Positions 1-8,261 of a stretch of 64,000 nt of DNA are shown here, piece by piece. Each line of letters starts with the position of its first letter. Position 1 is the stretch's first letter. The notes beneath the pieces are model-generated. The model made no database searches, was not told the DNA's origin, and saw only the letters and a list, made by a program, of their open reading frames with translations. The position numbers and the translations under genes are program-made. The DNA is from CAZNKU01 sp045545235. GTDB taxonomy: Bacteria > Bacillota > Clostridia > Monoglobales > Firm-18. Location: assembly GCA_045545235.1 (NCBI GenBank), contig JAZQAN010000076.1:1-64000 (forward strand), in the 5' to 3' direction.

Positions 1-5
1 CTCCT

Positions 6-46
6 AAAAACACCCGTCAGCAAAGGGAAATGATACGGGTGTTTTT
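6..46. terminator. Intrinsic terminator at left edge
   Basis: A perfect 12-bp inverted repeat (arms 6-17 and 35-46) with an A-run on one side and a T-run on the other forms a classical bidirectional rho-independent terminator. It probably ends a gene lying left of the window. Confidence 0.75.
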
Positions 47-272
47 ACGTTGCTTTCTTCAAAAATTGTTTCAACAAACTGTAATCCCTCACTTTACGGC
101 GTATTTTGGTTAAACCGCAACTATGTGCCTCGTAAGGTAACAGAAAATCCAAAATCAAGGGCAAAATCTTCGTTATCAACTTCCGCTGCTGAACGATGAT
201 TTTAGTCGTCAGCACGATAAGTTCGTGTATGACGACGGCGTGAAGTTTTTGGATTCGGAGACAAAATAATAA
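47..272 (+). pseudogene. Probable gene remnant, unidentified
   Basis: This stretch is visibly richer in G and C than its surroundings and holds no complete gene. A short frame from 141 to 269 ends in TAA and encodes a charged, protein-like tail (ending DDGVKFLDSETK), followed at once by a terminator. It has no plausible start codon. A different frame is open from about 75 to 174 and also reads like protein (contains YVPRKVTENPKSR). Two protein-like frames overlapping and shifted against each other suggest a decayed, frameshifted 3' end of a gene. I do not recognise the family. Chance openness of a short stretch is the main alternative. Confidence 0.3.
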
Positions 273-304
273 AAAGGATAGTTTTTATCAACAAACTATC
301 CTTT
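273..304. terminator. Bidirectional intrinsic terminator
   Basis: Arms AAAGGATAGTTT (273-284) and AAACTATCCTTT (293-304) form a 12-bp stem with an 8-nt loop. T-runs follow on both strands. It ends the minus-strand isomerase gene that stops at 343 and also follows the plus-strand remnant ending at 269. Confidence 0.8.
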
Positions 305-342
305 AGAGTACACTCCATATGACCTACGTTTTTTTGAGATTT

Positions 343-1215
343 TCACTTTAATGCTGCTTTGTATTCTTCTATTTTATTTACCATATATTTTGCTACATCG
401 TATTCGAATTTCAATGCAGTTGGTATAAATTCCACAGGAAATTTTACTATAAAGTTGCATGATTCCAATGTGAAATGTCCCTTATAGTCTATTTCAGCCA
501 ATGCCTTACAGAATTCATCCCAGTTATGGCTTACTGTAAAGGGAAGGTAATGCATATCGGATTTAAAGTCGTTATCGTGAATATGCAGACAGGTTATTCT
601 GTTTCCACCCATAATTCTCAGCAAGTCATAAGGCTCTCTTCCGGTTGCTGCACAGTGGCCTGTGTCAAGGCATGCAGTTGCATATTTGCTGTTAAGGTCA
701 TCTATGTATTTTGAAAATTCCAATGGATGGGCACATACACCATCGTGAACAACCTTGCTTTTAGGGTCGGTCTTACACATATTTTCAATAGCAATTTTTA
801 TGTTGAATTTTTCACAGTATGGAAGAAGATGTGTAAAATAGTCCATATTTCTTTCGTATACAGATTCATCACCCAATTTATGGGCAGGATCCTGTATCGG
901 ATGAACAATAACGGCTTCAGCACCCAAAAGACTTGAAAATTCAAGTGAGCGTACTGTAAGCTCCTTTACATAATCCATACCACCGATTTCGAGGAATCTT
1001 CTTGGGGTAGGAGCATGGGTCTGATAAATAGCAAGACCGCGGCTTTCGGCTTTAGTGCGGATTTTTTCCGCAAGTTCTTTGTAGTTATCAACATTGGAAT
1101 TAGGCGCTGAGTCTGTATAATCCATCCCGTCAAAACCTGCATCTGCAATTATATCTATTGCTTTTTCAATACCGAAGGTTTTTTCAAGGTATGCTGTATC
1201 TCTTGCTATTTTCAT
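343..1215 (-). CDS. Sugar phosphate isomerase/epimerase-like TIM barrel protein
   Basis: A 290-residue protein of the xylose-isomerase-like TIM-barrel (AP endonuclease 2) superfamily. It starts MKIARDTAYLEKTFG and carries barrel-strand motifs typical of the family: HPIQDP, IENM, CLDTGH and LHIHDND, whose Glu, Asp and His residues usually bind a divalent metal. The ATG at 1215 is preceded by AGGAGG. A longer in-frame extension back to 1389 would run through the AraC gene in another frame and has no ribosome site, so it was rejected. It lies last in a minus-strand group and also has its own promoter (1266-1238). Likely role: isomerising or epimerising a sugar released by the neighbouring glycosidase. 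The substrate is unknown. Confidence 0.85.
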   Translation of the reverse strand: MKIARDTAYLEKTFGIEKAIDIIADAGFDGMDYTDSAPNSNVDNYKELAEKIRTKAESRGLAIYQTHAPTPRRFLEIGGMDYVKELTVRSLEFSSLLGAEAVIVHPIQDPAHKLGDESVYERNMDYFTHLLPYCEKFNIKIAIENMCKTDPKSKVVHDGVCAHPLEFSKYIDDLNSKYATACLDTGHCAATGREPYDLLRIMGGNRITCLHIHDNDFKSDMHYLPFTVSHNWDEFCKALAEIDYKGHFTLESCNFIVKFPVEFIPTALKFEYDVAKYMVNKIEEYKAALK

Positions 1216-1237
1216 TATTATGCCTCCTTTTTCTACT

Positions 1238-1266
1238 ATTTTACTCTTTTGAGAGGCTAAAGTCAA
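1238..1266 (-). promoter_or_regulatory. Sigma-A-type promoter of the isomerase gene
   Basis: On the minus strand TTGACT (1266-1261) and TAAAAT (1243-1238) are separated by exactly 17 bp, about 25 bp upstream of the start codon. The isomerase can therefore be transcribed independently of the two genes upstream. Confidence 0.6.
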
Positions 1267-1288
1267 CAACAATAAAATGTAAAGAAAT

Positions 1289-1639
1289 TCACTGATTATT
1301 CTTTCTGAATATATCGGGAGACATTCCCGTATGAACCTTGAAAATGCGGCTGAAATAGTAGGATGAGGAATATCCGATGGTTTCGGCAATTTTAGAATTT
1401 GTCATATTTGTTTTTATAAGCAATTCCTTTGCTTTTTCTATTCTTAGTTTTGTTCTGTATAGCAGAGGAGTATCAGTAGTGTATTCGCGAAAAAGCTTAA
1501 TAAAGTAGTATTTATCAAGATTACATAAATCTGCATAATACTGAACAGAGTGATTTTTGTTATAATTTTTACGTATGAAGTCAAGAAGTGAATTTATACG
1601 TTTAAACTTATCATATTTTTCGGAAGAATTGTTTGACAT
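1289..1639 (-). CDS. Stand-alone AraC-type HTH regulator
   Basis: A 116-residue protein consisting almost only of the double helix-turn-helix of the AraC/XylS family. The first HTH lies around residues 25-65 (VQYYADLCNLDKYYFIKLF) and the second around 75-110 (IAETIGYSSSYYFSRIFKVHTGMSP, quoted in outline). No sugar-binding cupin domain precedes it, so it resembles MarA/SoxS-type single-domain regulators. A site AAGGAG sits 9 nt before ATG at 1639. It lies between the GH123-like gene (25-nt gap) and the isomerase gene. It could respond through its own abundance rather than by ligand binding, or be the surviving half of a longer regulator. Confidence 0.85.
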   Translation of the reverse strand: MSNNSSEKYDKFKRINSLLDFIRKNYNKNHSVQYYADLCNLDKYYFIKLFREYTTDTPLLYRTKLRIEKAKELLIKTNMTNSKIAETIGYSSSYYFSRIFKVHTGMSPDIFRKNNQ

Positions 1640-1663
1640 TTCAAAACACTCCTTACAAGAACT

Positions 1664-3343
1664 TTAAATGTGTTTTTTTATTTCTTTTTCCATTTCTTCA
1701 ATTAAAGACGGAACAAATTCGTTGTTTCTCGGGTATTCTGCAAAGGTCAGGTTCATACCTGCTGCGGCATCAATCATTTCAATTACCTTATCGCGTCCTA
1801 TAAAGCTTTCAAGGGTGCGGCAAATTTCAATATCGTTCAAAGCCTCTTTGAAAATTATTGCACGAAGTGACGGTATAACGCCGTTGTTTACAGGGTATAC
1901 GGAAAATGCGTCTCCTGACGGAAATGCCTGGTCACCGGATGTTGTTACATATGGGTTGATATTTTTTCTTGCAAATTCGTTTTTGTAGAAGTTATAGCCC
2001 CAATGTAAAAATCCTTTTATGTTATATTTGTACATTTGAAGTCCAAGTATTCTGTTACGGTATGATGGCATTGCCATAAGTCTGTTTCCTACACCATTAT
2101 ACTGTGCACAGCAGTAATATACCCATTGGTTTTCGATTTTGTTTTCCAAAAAAGGAGTTATGCGGTCGGATACTGTAACAGGAGTATTTATAAGCCCTTT
2201 TTTGTAAAATTCAAAATCTGAAAGTGCATCAATTGTTTCGCATCCGTCTATTAATGGTTTTATGATGTTGTAGGCATATGAGTATGCTTCAACGTGCTCT
2301 ATATGAGGCTCGTCAGAAATATGGAAAAAGCAATTTTCTTTTACACCTTCTTTTTTGAAAAAATCTATTAATGCAGGTATAAATTGTTTTAAAAATTCTC
2401 CGTATTCTTTGGAATTTGCCTTTGTGTGCCAGCCAAACATATAATCCTCTACACCGTTTTCGGTTACCTTTATGTTTGGAGCATATTCAACACCCCATTG
2501 TGAAAACAGGTGACATATTTCAAAATATTTCATTTTATTTTTTTTTGCAAGGTCTACCCAACGTTTTAACAATGAAAAATCAAAGGAGTAGGTGTTGCCG
2601 TTTTTTTCTATTTTTACAAGCTGTGTACATGGACGTGTAATGCCTACACCTGTATCAAGAGGTGGAGTAATAACCGGTGTTAAAATTACGTTTACACCAA
2701 GGTCTGACGCCATTTTCATATATTTATCTATTAAATTCCAATGTTCTTCACTGTATACAGGTACATTGTGTACATCTGAAATGCAGTCAACGTGAAACCA
2801 TTGAGTAAATAATGTTTGTTGTTCAGGAAGTTCTTTGTTTATAACATCAAAAATCATAGTTTGTTCTGACTCAAAGGTGGCTTTTATGCGTTTTTCACAT
2901 TCTTCAGTATAGCTTATTTTAAGTGTAACGGGATATTCTCCTGCATCTAAATTATTTGGTATGTTTACGTTAACCCACAAAGCACCGGTGTTGTTGTACA
3001 GACGAATGTGATTGTCTTCCATTTCAAATGGCACTAAAATATCCGGCATAATTCCCGGAGTTTTTGTGATAAAATCATCGTCAGGTGCAGGGAAAAATTC
3101 GTCATTGCTTGTATAAACCGGCAGGTCCATAATTGCGTTTTTTACTGCATATAACGTTACGTTGTCTTTAATTGGAGAATTTATTTCTACTTTTATTTCG
3201 GCATTGTTTGTAGATTGCATTGCTATCTGGTATGAAAAGCTTTCGCCCTTCATAACTGTTTTTTTGCCTTTAAGTTCTGCTATGTTTGCGGTATCGTAAA
3301 TGATTTTTTCAAGATTTGATACTTGTTTTATTGTGAATTTCAT
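1664..3343 (-). CDS. GH123-like glycoside hydrolase (DUF4091 family)
   Basis: A 559-residue protein with no signal peptide. Residues about 1-165 form a beta-sandwich like the N-terminal domain of GH123-type enzymes, and residues 170-545 form the catalytic-type barrel once called DUF4091. The motif FFHISDEPH carries an adjacent Asp-Glu pair (D344-E345). In characterised GH123 beta-N-acetylgalactosaminidases such a pair supports substrate-assisted catalysis by the N-acetyl group. Many DUF4091 proteins are uncharacterised, so the exact sugar is uncertain. It is the first gene of the minus-strand group and divergent from an AraC regulator. The lack of a signal peptide indicates action on imported oligosaccharide. 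Confidence 0.75.
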   Translation of the reverse strand: MKFTIKQVSNLEKIIYDTANIAELKGKKTVMKGESFSYQIAMQSTNNAEIKVEINSPIKDNVTLYAVKNAIMDLPVYTSNDEFFPAPDDDFITKTPGIMPDILVPFEMEDNHIRLYNNTGALWVNVNIPNNLDAGEYPVTLKISYTEECEKRIKATFESEQTMIFDVINKELPEQQTLFTQWFHVDCISDVHNVPVYSEEHWNLIDKYMKMASDLGVNVILTPVITPPLDTGVGITRPCTQLVKIEKNGNTYSFDFSLLKRWVDLAKKNKMKYFEICHLFSQWGVEYAPNIKVTENGVEDYMFGWHTKANSKEYGEFLKQFIPALIDFFKKEGVKENCFFHISDEPHIEHVEAYSYAYNIIKPLIDGCETIDALSDFEFYKKGLINTPVTVSDRITPFLENKIENQWVYYCCAQYNGVGNRLMAMPSYRNRILGLQMYKYNIKGFLHWGYNFYKNEFARKNINPYVTTSGDQAFPSGDAFSVYPVNNGVIPSLRAIIFKEALNDIEICRTLESFIGRDKVIEMIDAAAGMNLTFAEYPRNNEFVPSLIEEMEKEIKKHI

Positions 3344-3371
3344 ATTTATCTATCATCCTTTTTTGCTCTTA

Positions 3372-3400
3372 TTGATTTTTTTATAAGTATATTGTATAAT
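3372..3400 (+). promoter_or_regulatory. Promoter of the AraC gene at 3473
   Basis: TTGATT (3372-3377), a 17-bp spacer and a perfect TATAAT (3395-3400) lie about 70 bp before the start codon. The leader that follows is extremely AT-rich and repeats AAAATGT three times. Confidence 0.65.
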
Positions 3401-3472
3401 AAAAATGTTAATATTAAAATGTATTAAAAAATTTTAAAAATGTACTTTTCGCTGATTTTTGGGAGTGGGGAT

Positions 3473-4306
3473 ATGAAATTTCAGACATACTATAATACAC
3501 CTTTTGAAATAATGGCTGACGTATGTGATATGACAAAAGAGCTTTGCATAAACTGTGTTGGTGCAGTGGATGATACCCTGGACATCAGTACTCGTGACAT
3601 CAGAAATGACTATTATATGATGTATGTTATAAAAGGCGGTATGAAAATCAAATTTGGGGATTTTGACGGTAGTATATCGGCAGGGCAGTTACTTATTATG
3701 AAACCGGGAACAGAATATATGTATAACTGTGAAAGGGAAAGAGGGCTTAATTACCTTTGGATTCATTTTACAGGAAATATGGCTGAAAAAATGGTTTGTG
3801 ATGCAGGAATACTGTTTAATGAAATAAACAATTGCGGATATATAAGTGAGGTTGTGGAATGCTGGAGGAGAATGTGTACGGAATTTGTAATTAATGACGA
3901 CTATTTTGCCCAGGCTACAAAGTCAATTTTTAATGAAATACTGATTGGTTTTTCAAGAAGAATTAATAAGTCTGATGAAAGAAACCGACTTATTAAATCA
4001 ACCTCATATATTTACGAAAATTATCAAAAGAAAATAAGTATTGAATTTCTTGCAGATATGGAAAACTTAAGTCAGTCACATTACAGGGCAATTTTTACAC
4101 GCACACTTGGAGAATCGCCTGTTGAATACATAATTTCGCGACGTATAGAGGCGGCAATTTACCTTCTTAATAATTCAGATAAAAAACTTTCGGAAATAGC
4201 TGAACTTGTTGGCTATAACGATGTTTATTACTTTAACAGACAATTTAAAAGAAAAACAGGTGTTTCACCGGGCAAATACAGAAAAAACAAGCAAAATAAT
4301 ATATAA
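3473..4306 (+). CDS. AraC family regulator with cupin sensor domain
   Basis: A 277-residue regulator. Residues about 20-110 form the AraC-type cupin domain (YYMMYVIKGGMKIKFGD, then a typical HFTG strand near residue 100), which normally binds a sugar ligand. The C-terminal 100 residues hold two HTH motifs (ISIEFLADMENLSQSHYRAIF and LSEIAELVGYNDVYYFNRQF, each shortened here). The ATG at 3473 follows GGGAGTGGGG. An upstream ATG at 3440 has no ribosome site. Being divergent from the GH123-like gene, it probably controls that group and itself. Confidence 0.88.
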   Translation: MKFQTYYNTPFEIMADVCDMTKELCINCVGAVDDTLDISTRDIRNDYYMMYVIKGGMKIKFGDFDGSISAGQLLIMKPGTEYMYNCERERGLNYLWIHFTGNMAEKMVCDAGILFNEINNCGYISEVVECWRRMCTEFVINDDYFAQATKSIFNEILIGFSRRINKSDERNRLIKSTSYIYENYQKKISIEFLADMENLSQSHYRAIFTRTLGESPVEYIISRRIEAAIYLLNNSDKKLSEIAELVGYNDVYYFNRQFKRKTGVSPGKYRKNKQNNI

Positions 4307-4350
4307 AAAAGACCTGCAGTAAAACGAATTTCGTTTGCTGCAGGTCTTTT
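4307..4350. terminator. Strong bidirectional intrinsic terminator
   Basis: A 13-bp perfect stem (4307-4319 with 4338-4350) encloses an inner stem AAACGA/TCGTTT. A-run and T-run flanks let it work both ways. It separates the AraC gene from the convergent helicase gene, whose stop lies at 4422. Confidence 0.85.
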
Positions 4351-4421
4351 GATGTTGGAGTGTAATACAAAGCAAGACATCAAGATTGATTTATGTAAGA
4401 TAAGAGTGTGTTTGATAGTAG

Positions 4422-7001
4422 TTATAATTCTGATATATCGAATTTGTACATGTTGTCAAATAAAAAGTGTTCGCAATTTACGTAACCCGGATATTCGTGT
4501 TCTTTTAATTTGAAGTCTTTATTGTGTGTCATATTGTCACGGTGTATAAGTTCATGATAAATCACGAATTTTACAACTTCTTCAGGAACATCCTTTGAGT
4601 TTAGGATACTGTTAATTTTTATTCTGTGGACACCATCATAATCATAATGTATACCGTAATAAGTACGATAAGGCTTATCGGTCCATTCTATACTTTCTAT
4701 GCCTTCAAAAATTCCACCAAACATTTCGTCCTTGACATTTTGAACAAGCTTATCCAAATCATAATAGGGTGTTCGGTCAAATGGAATTAATTCTTCAGGC
4801 AATTCTTCTATTTTCAGACCTAAATATGTTTTTTTGTCTTTATATATTAATGCGTTGCAAAGTTCTAATGTATATTGTTCTTTACTTTGATACAAATCCC
4901 TTATTGTAGGATTACTATCATACAGTTCCGGCCCTAATTCTATTACGTTTTTTCCTTCTTTTTCTGCCTGTATTGCAACATAATACGGGTCAATGCTTTT
5001 TCGGTTTACCAGTTTATGTAAGCTGGGGGGCATTTCCATATTTCTTACATTGTCTACAAGAAGTGACATATCTCTTATTGATGGTTTGAAACAGAAGCCT
5101 CTGAAATATTTATTTATAAGGTCTTCGGCACATATTGAAGTATCTTTTTTCCATATTGTACGATCTTTTGTCATTTCTTTTATTGCGGAAATTTGATTTT
5201 CAAATACAAGCATTCGATGTAATTCGCCCTCTTCATCAATTAGCGTGTACCAACCTACCGGTAAAGCAAGTTCAGCGCCTGAAGAACGAGCTTTGAACTT
5301 CATTGATTGATAAATTTCCTGGCAAAGTGACCATTCATATTCCTCGTAATCCTTTTTCTTTTTTGCATATTCGGGAATTTTATCATCCTCGCCTTTTTCT
5401 TCTAAAATTAGCCATTCGGGATTCAACCATTTGTTGAAAACATCCCATTTATCATAAAAGTCCACTATATTAACTGTTTCTGTTCCCTGTGCCTTTATTC
5501 CACGCATACCTCTGCCAATCATCTGCATGAGCAAGCCTTCACTTGATGTTGGTCTGGTAAGAAAAATTGTATTTACATCGGGAATATCTGTGCCTTCGGT
5601 GAGGATATTTACGTTTACAAGAACATCCAATTTGCCATCTTTGAACATATTTATAATTCGGGTGTTGTCTTCTTTTCCTGAATACACATGTCCTGCTTTT
5701 ATGCCGGCTTTTGTAAGTTCTTCAAACAGAAAACGGCAGTGAAGTATATTAAGAGCAAAAATAATTGTTTTTTTGTAAAAATCTTTGTTGTTTAGGTATT
5801 GCTCTATAATCAATTTGTTTCTTGAATTGGACGATGCTATTTTTGAGATTAATGTTTCCGGTAGTTCGCCGTATTTTTTTATCAATTTTTCCTCATCGAG
5901 AGTGATTTCAGGTTCAAAGTCTTCGTTTGTATTTATACGGTTGAACTTCGGTTCTGACAAAATTCCTTTTGCAATTAAATCTGTCATTGCAACGTTACAA
6001 ATTATATTGTTGTCGTAAATGGCTCTTAATTTAGCACTGTCATTTTCGTTAGCTCGTATAGGAGTGGCTGTCAACCCCAGGAGTTTTGTGTTCTTTCTGC
6101 ATTTTTTTATAAATTTAATTGTATCCTGATAAGTTGGGGCAAGTGTATGGTGAGCTTCGTCTACCACAATCATTACCTTGCTTGAAAGTATTCTTCGAAG
6201 ATGCTCTTTGCTTCTGCATATTGAACTTATACTTGCAACAATAATTTCTGATTTTCCAACTTGTCTGATATTCATATGTTCACCTGAAATACAGCTTATA
6301 CTGTAGTTTCTGATATTTGAATTGTTGATTTTGGCGAGTCCTGCAAATTTGTAAAAGCACTCTGCAGCCTGATCTATAAGCATATGTCTGTGAGCAATCC
6401 ATAAAACCTGATATCCACGGCTTACCATTTCTTTAATAAGAAAATATGTGGAAGTTCGGGTTTTTCCACTTCCTGTAGGCATTACCATAATGCCGGATTG
6501 AGTTTCGTTGGTTATGTAATGTTTTTTTAAATCTTCTAAAACATCTTTTTGAAAATCGTACATATTTACTTCTTCAGTTGATGTTTCAGTCATATTAATT
6601 GCAACAGTTGAACGGAATTTACTGAATTCGTTTAGTTCTGTTTCAAATCCGTTTATACTGTACAAAGCATTTATGTACGCCATTATAAGGCTTGCGGAAG
6701 TTGCCTTTCTTGACAATTTTATCTGGCGCTCGTTGTGAGAACGTCCTTGTATGTTTAGTGCTTTGCAAATTTTTGTCACTTCTGATTTTTGGTGTTTTAA
6801 AACTCTTTGTTCAATAATTGTTCTGTACCTTATGATGAAATGCTTGTCGGGAGCCTGACAAATTCTATTGAATTTGCTTACAATGTATTCCTTGTCGTCG
6901 GCATTCTCTTTTGCCATTTTCTTTGATTTTTCAGGCAAGTCAGATGCCTCTATAATTTCAAGTAAAAACGTACTGTCAAATTTAGTCCAATCAAATTTCA
7001 T
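4422..7001 (-). CDS. SF2 helicase fused to SprT-like metalloprotease domain
   Basis: An 859-residue protein. Residues 1-145 are an uncharacterised helical N-terminus. The DEAD/DEAH (SSL2-like) helicase core follows, with Walker A MPTGSGKT (about 174-181), DEAH (about 281-284), LTATP (about 310) and the motif VI region QMIGRGMRG (about 493-501). About 280 residues without a recognised motif come next. The last 60 residues carry a gluzincin signature: YHELIH (H816, E817, H820) with a further His at 826, in a sequence context like SprT/Wss1-type proteases. The ATG at 7001 lies 10 nt from AAGGGG; the ATG at 7010 is only 1 nt from it. The gene overlaps the upstream gene by 11 bp, so the two are probably translationally coupled. 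A DNA-remodelling or defence role is inference. Confidence 0.8.
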   Translation of the reverse strand: MKFDWTKFDSTFLLEIIEASDLPEKSKKMAKENADDKEYIVSKFNRICQAPDKHFIIRYRTIIEQRVLKHQKSEVTKICKALNIQGRSHNERQIKLSRKATSASLIMAYINALYSINGFETELNEFSKFRSTVAINMTETSTEEVNMYDFQKDVLEDLKKHYITNETQSGIMVMPTGSGKTRTSTYFLIKEMVSRGYQVLWIAHRHMLIDQAAECFYKFAGLAKINNSNIRNYSISCISGEHMNIRQVGKSEIIVASISSICRSKEHLRRILSSKVMIVVDEAHHTLAPTYQDTIKFIKKCRKNTKLLGLTATPIRANENDSAKLRAIYDNNIICNVAMTDLIAKGILSEPKFNRINTNEDFEPEITLDEEKLIKKYGELPETLISKIASSNSRNKLIIEQYLNNKDFYKKTIIFALNILHCRFLFEELTKAGIKAGHVYSGKEDNTRIINMFKDGKLDVLVNVNILTEGTDIPDVNTIFLTRPTSSEGLLMQMIGRGMRGIKAQGTETVNIVDFYDKWDVFNKWLNPEWLILEEKGEDDKIPEYAKKKKDYEEYEWSLCQEIYQSMKFKARSSGAELALPVGWYTLIDEEGELHRMLVFENQISAIKEMTKDRTIWKKDTSICAEDLINKYFRGFCFKPSIRDMSLLVDNVRNMEMPPSLHKLVNRKSIDPYYVAIQAEKEGKNVIELGPELYDSNPTIRDLYQSKEQYTLELCNALIYKDKKTYLGLKIEELPEELIPFDRTPYYDLDKLVQNVKDEMFGGIFEGIESIEWTDKPYRTYYGIHYDYDGVHRIKINSILNSKDVPEEVVKFVIYHELIHRDNMTHNKDFKLKEHEYPGYVNCEHFLFDNMYKFDISEL

Positions 7002-7644
7002 TTGTTTCATACCCCTTATCTATCCAGTTTTCATCATTGTAGTTTTCAATACTGTTTATCATTCTTTCTACAAATTCGATTTCATCCTTGTTTTTGGTGT
7101 TACTTGCACCGTACCATATGCTTGCACGGCCGAATCCGAATTTGTAATTGTTTTTACCACTTGTTGGTACATACCATTTACTTTTTGAAAATCTTTCCTG
7201 ATATGGTAATAAAACGCAATCTTTTTTGTCTGCTATAAAATTAAATTGCTGCACATATCCGTTATCAAAATCCAGAAATTGGCTATGTCTGTAGACTGTT
7301 GCATTTTTATAAAAACCTACAACTCTGATGTTTTGACAACTTCTTGCTTTTGCACACCATACAACGGTTACTCCACTTAATTCTTCTTCACTTTTCATAT
7401 CACCGCAACCAACAATGTTTTCAAGCTTTATTTGTGTTTCTCCACCATTTCTTCCTGTAAGCATTGTAAAGCCCAGACACTTGGAAGTGTTGTCAGAAAA
7501 ATTTACGGCATCGAAGTTGTAACATTCGTGTGCCATTCCTGTTTCGGTTACATATGAACCTCCGTTTTCGGGTTTGTCCTTTTCTGTAATTCCTTTGTAG
7601 TAATTCATACTGCTGATTCTTACAAATACAATTGGTTGTTTCAT
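6991..7644 (-). CDS. Protein of unknown function, possible reader domain
   Basis: A 217-residue, apparently single-domain cytoplasmic protein. It begins MKQPIVFVRISSMNYYKG and contains GGSYVTETG with a following HECYNF, then VVWCAKARS, VVGFYKNATVYR and FGFGRASIWYGAS. From memory this motif set resembles N-terminal domains attached to predicted HNH or restriction-type nucleases, where a DNA- or nucleotide-recognition role would fit, but I could not confirm the family. The ATG at 7644 has GGAGGT just upstream; the ATG at 7659 overlaps that site and was rejected. Its stop overlaps the helicase start, which argues for a joint function. Confidence 0.6.
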   Translation of the reverse strand: MKQPIVFVRISSMNYYKGITEKDKPENGGSYVTETGMAHECYNFDAVNFSDNTSKCLGFTMLTGRNGGETQIKLENIVGCGDMKSEEELSGVTVVWCAKARSCQNIRVVGFYKNATVYRHSQFLDFDNGYVQQFNFIADKKDCVLLPYQERFSKSKWYVPTSGKNNYKFGFGRASIWYGASNTKNKDEIEFVERMINSIENYNDENWIDKGYETNEI

Positions 7645-7711
7645 GTTTTTTACCTCCATTTTTTGTTGATGGATTTATCTTATCATGAAGTATCTTTACG
7701 GAACAGGTATT

Positions 7712-8197
7712 TTATTTACCTTGCCAACCAATCTTGTTATATCCTATTTTCAAATTAAGATGTTTTTCAAAATCATCTACTAATTGTTGTATTGAATCTT
7801 TATCACGCAGGGCATTTATACAAATATAATCTTCAGGATTTTTTGTAGTGAGTGGACCCCCACATAATTCAAAATATTTATTTGCTTCATCTAAATCCAT
7901 TTTGAAGCCAACTGTAAATTTGTATAGGAGAGTACGTGTGATTTTTGTTCTGCCGCACATAACTTTTTTTAAGGTTTCGGAGCTTATCTGACATAATTCT
8001 TCTATAGCTATATAAGCTGCGGTTTTGTTTACGGAGTTTTCATTTTCATATTGTTTTTTTCTGTCTGATATCAGTTCTGCCAGTTCGATTTCGTTGTCTA
8101 CAAAATGACTAAGTTCAGACGCAGTTACCTTATAGGCGGTTTTAGGTTTGGCTGTTTCGGTGTTTTTAAATTGCAACATTTCTTTTGCATTTACCAT
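7712..8197 (-). CDS. Putative HTH-type regulator of the helicase module
   Basis: A 161-residue soluble protein. Residues about 60-135 look like an XRE-like helical DNA-binding unit: a helix starting AAYIAIEELCQ, then ISSETLKKVMCGRTKITRTL, and a tail with YFELCGGPL and DYICINALRD. That layout is seen in small Firmicutes regulators with a cryptic HTH. The start at 8197 follows AAAGGAGA. It is the first gene of the three-gene minus-strand module, and an 11-bp inverted repeat lies between its promoter and start, as expected for autoregulation. The HTH assignment rests on pattern only. Confidence 0.55.
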   Translation of the reverse strand: MVNAKEMLQFKNTETAKPKTAYKVTASELSHFVDNEIELAELISDRKKQYENENSVNKTAAYIAIEELCQISSETLKKVMCGRTKITRTLLYKFTVGFKMDLDEANKYFELCGGPLTTKNPEDYICINALRDKDSIQQLVDDFEKHLNLKIGYNKIGWQGK

Positions 8198-8217
8198 TAT
8201 TAAATCTCCTTTACTAA

Positions 8218-8246
8218 AAAATACCTATCATACAAATAGGTATTTT
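8218..8246 (-). promoter_or_regulatory. Operator-like inverted repeat
   Basis: Perfect 11-bp arms (8218-8228 and 8236-8246, core ATACCTAT/ATAGGTAT) around a 7-nt loop sit between the -10 box and the ribosome site of the HTH gene. It could be an operator for that protein. It is also able to fold as an RNA hairpin in the leader. Confidence 0.6.
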
Positions 8247-8261
8247 GTTATCGTTGATAAA

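Noticed and set aside
75..174. Resemblance of the left-edge fragment (ENPKSR) to an RsmH-like C-terminal tail
   Set aside because: The match is only a few residues and the rest of the frame does not fit, so no identity was assigned.
1216..1389. N-terminal extension of the isomerase gene
   Set aside because: It would overlap the AraC gene out of frame; AGGAGG and a promoter point to the start at 1215.
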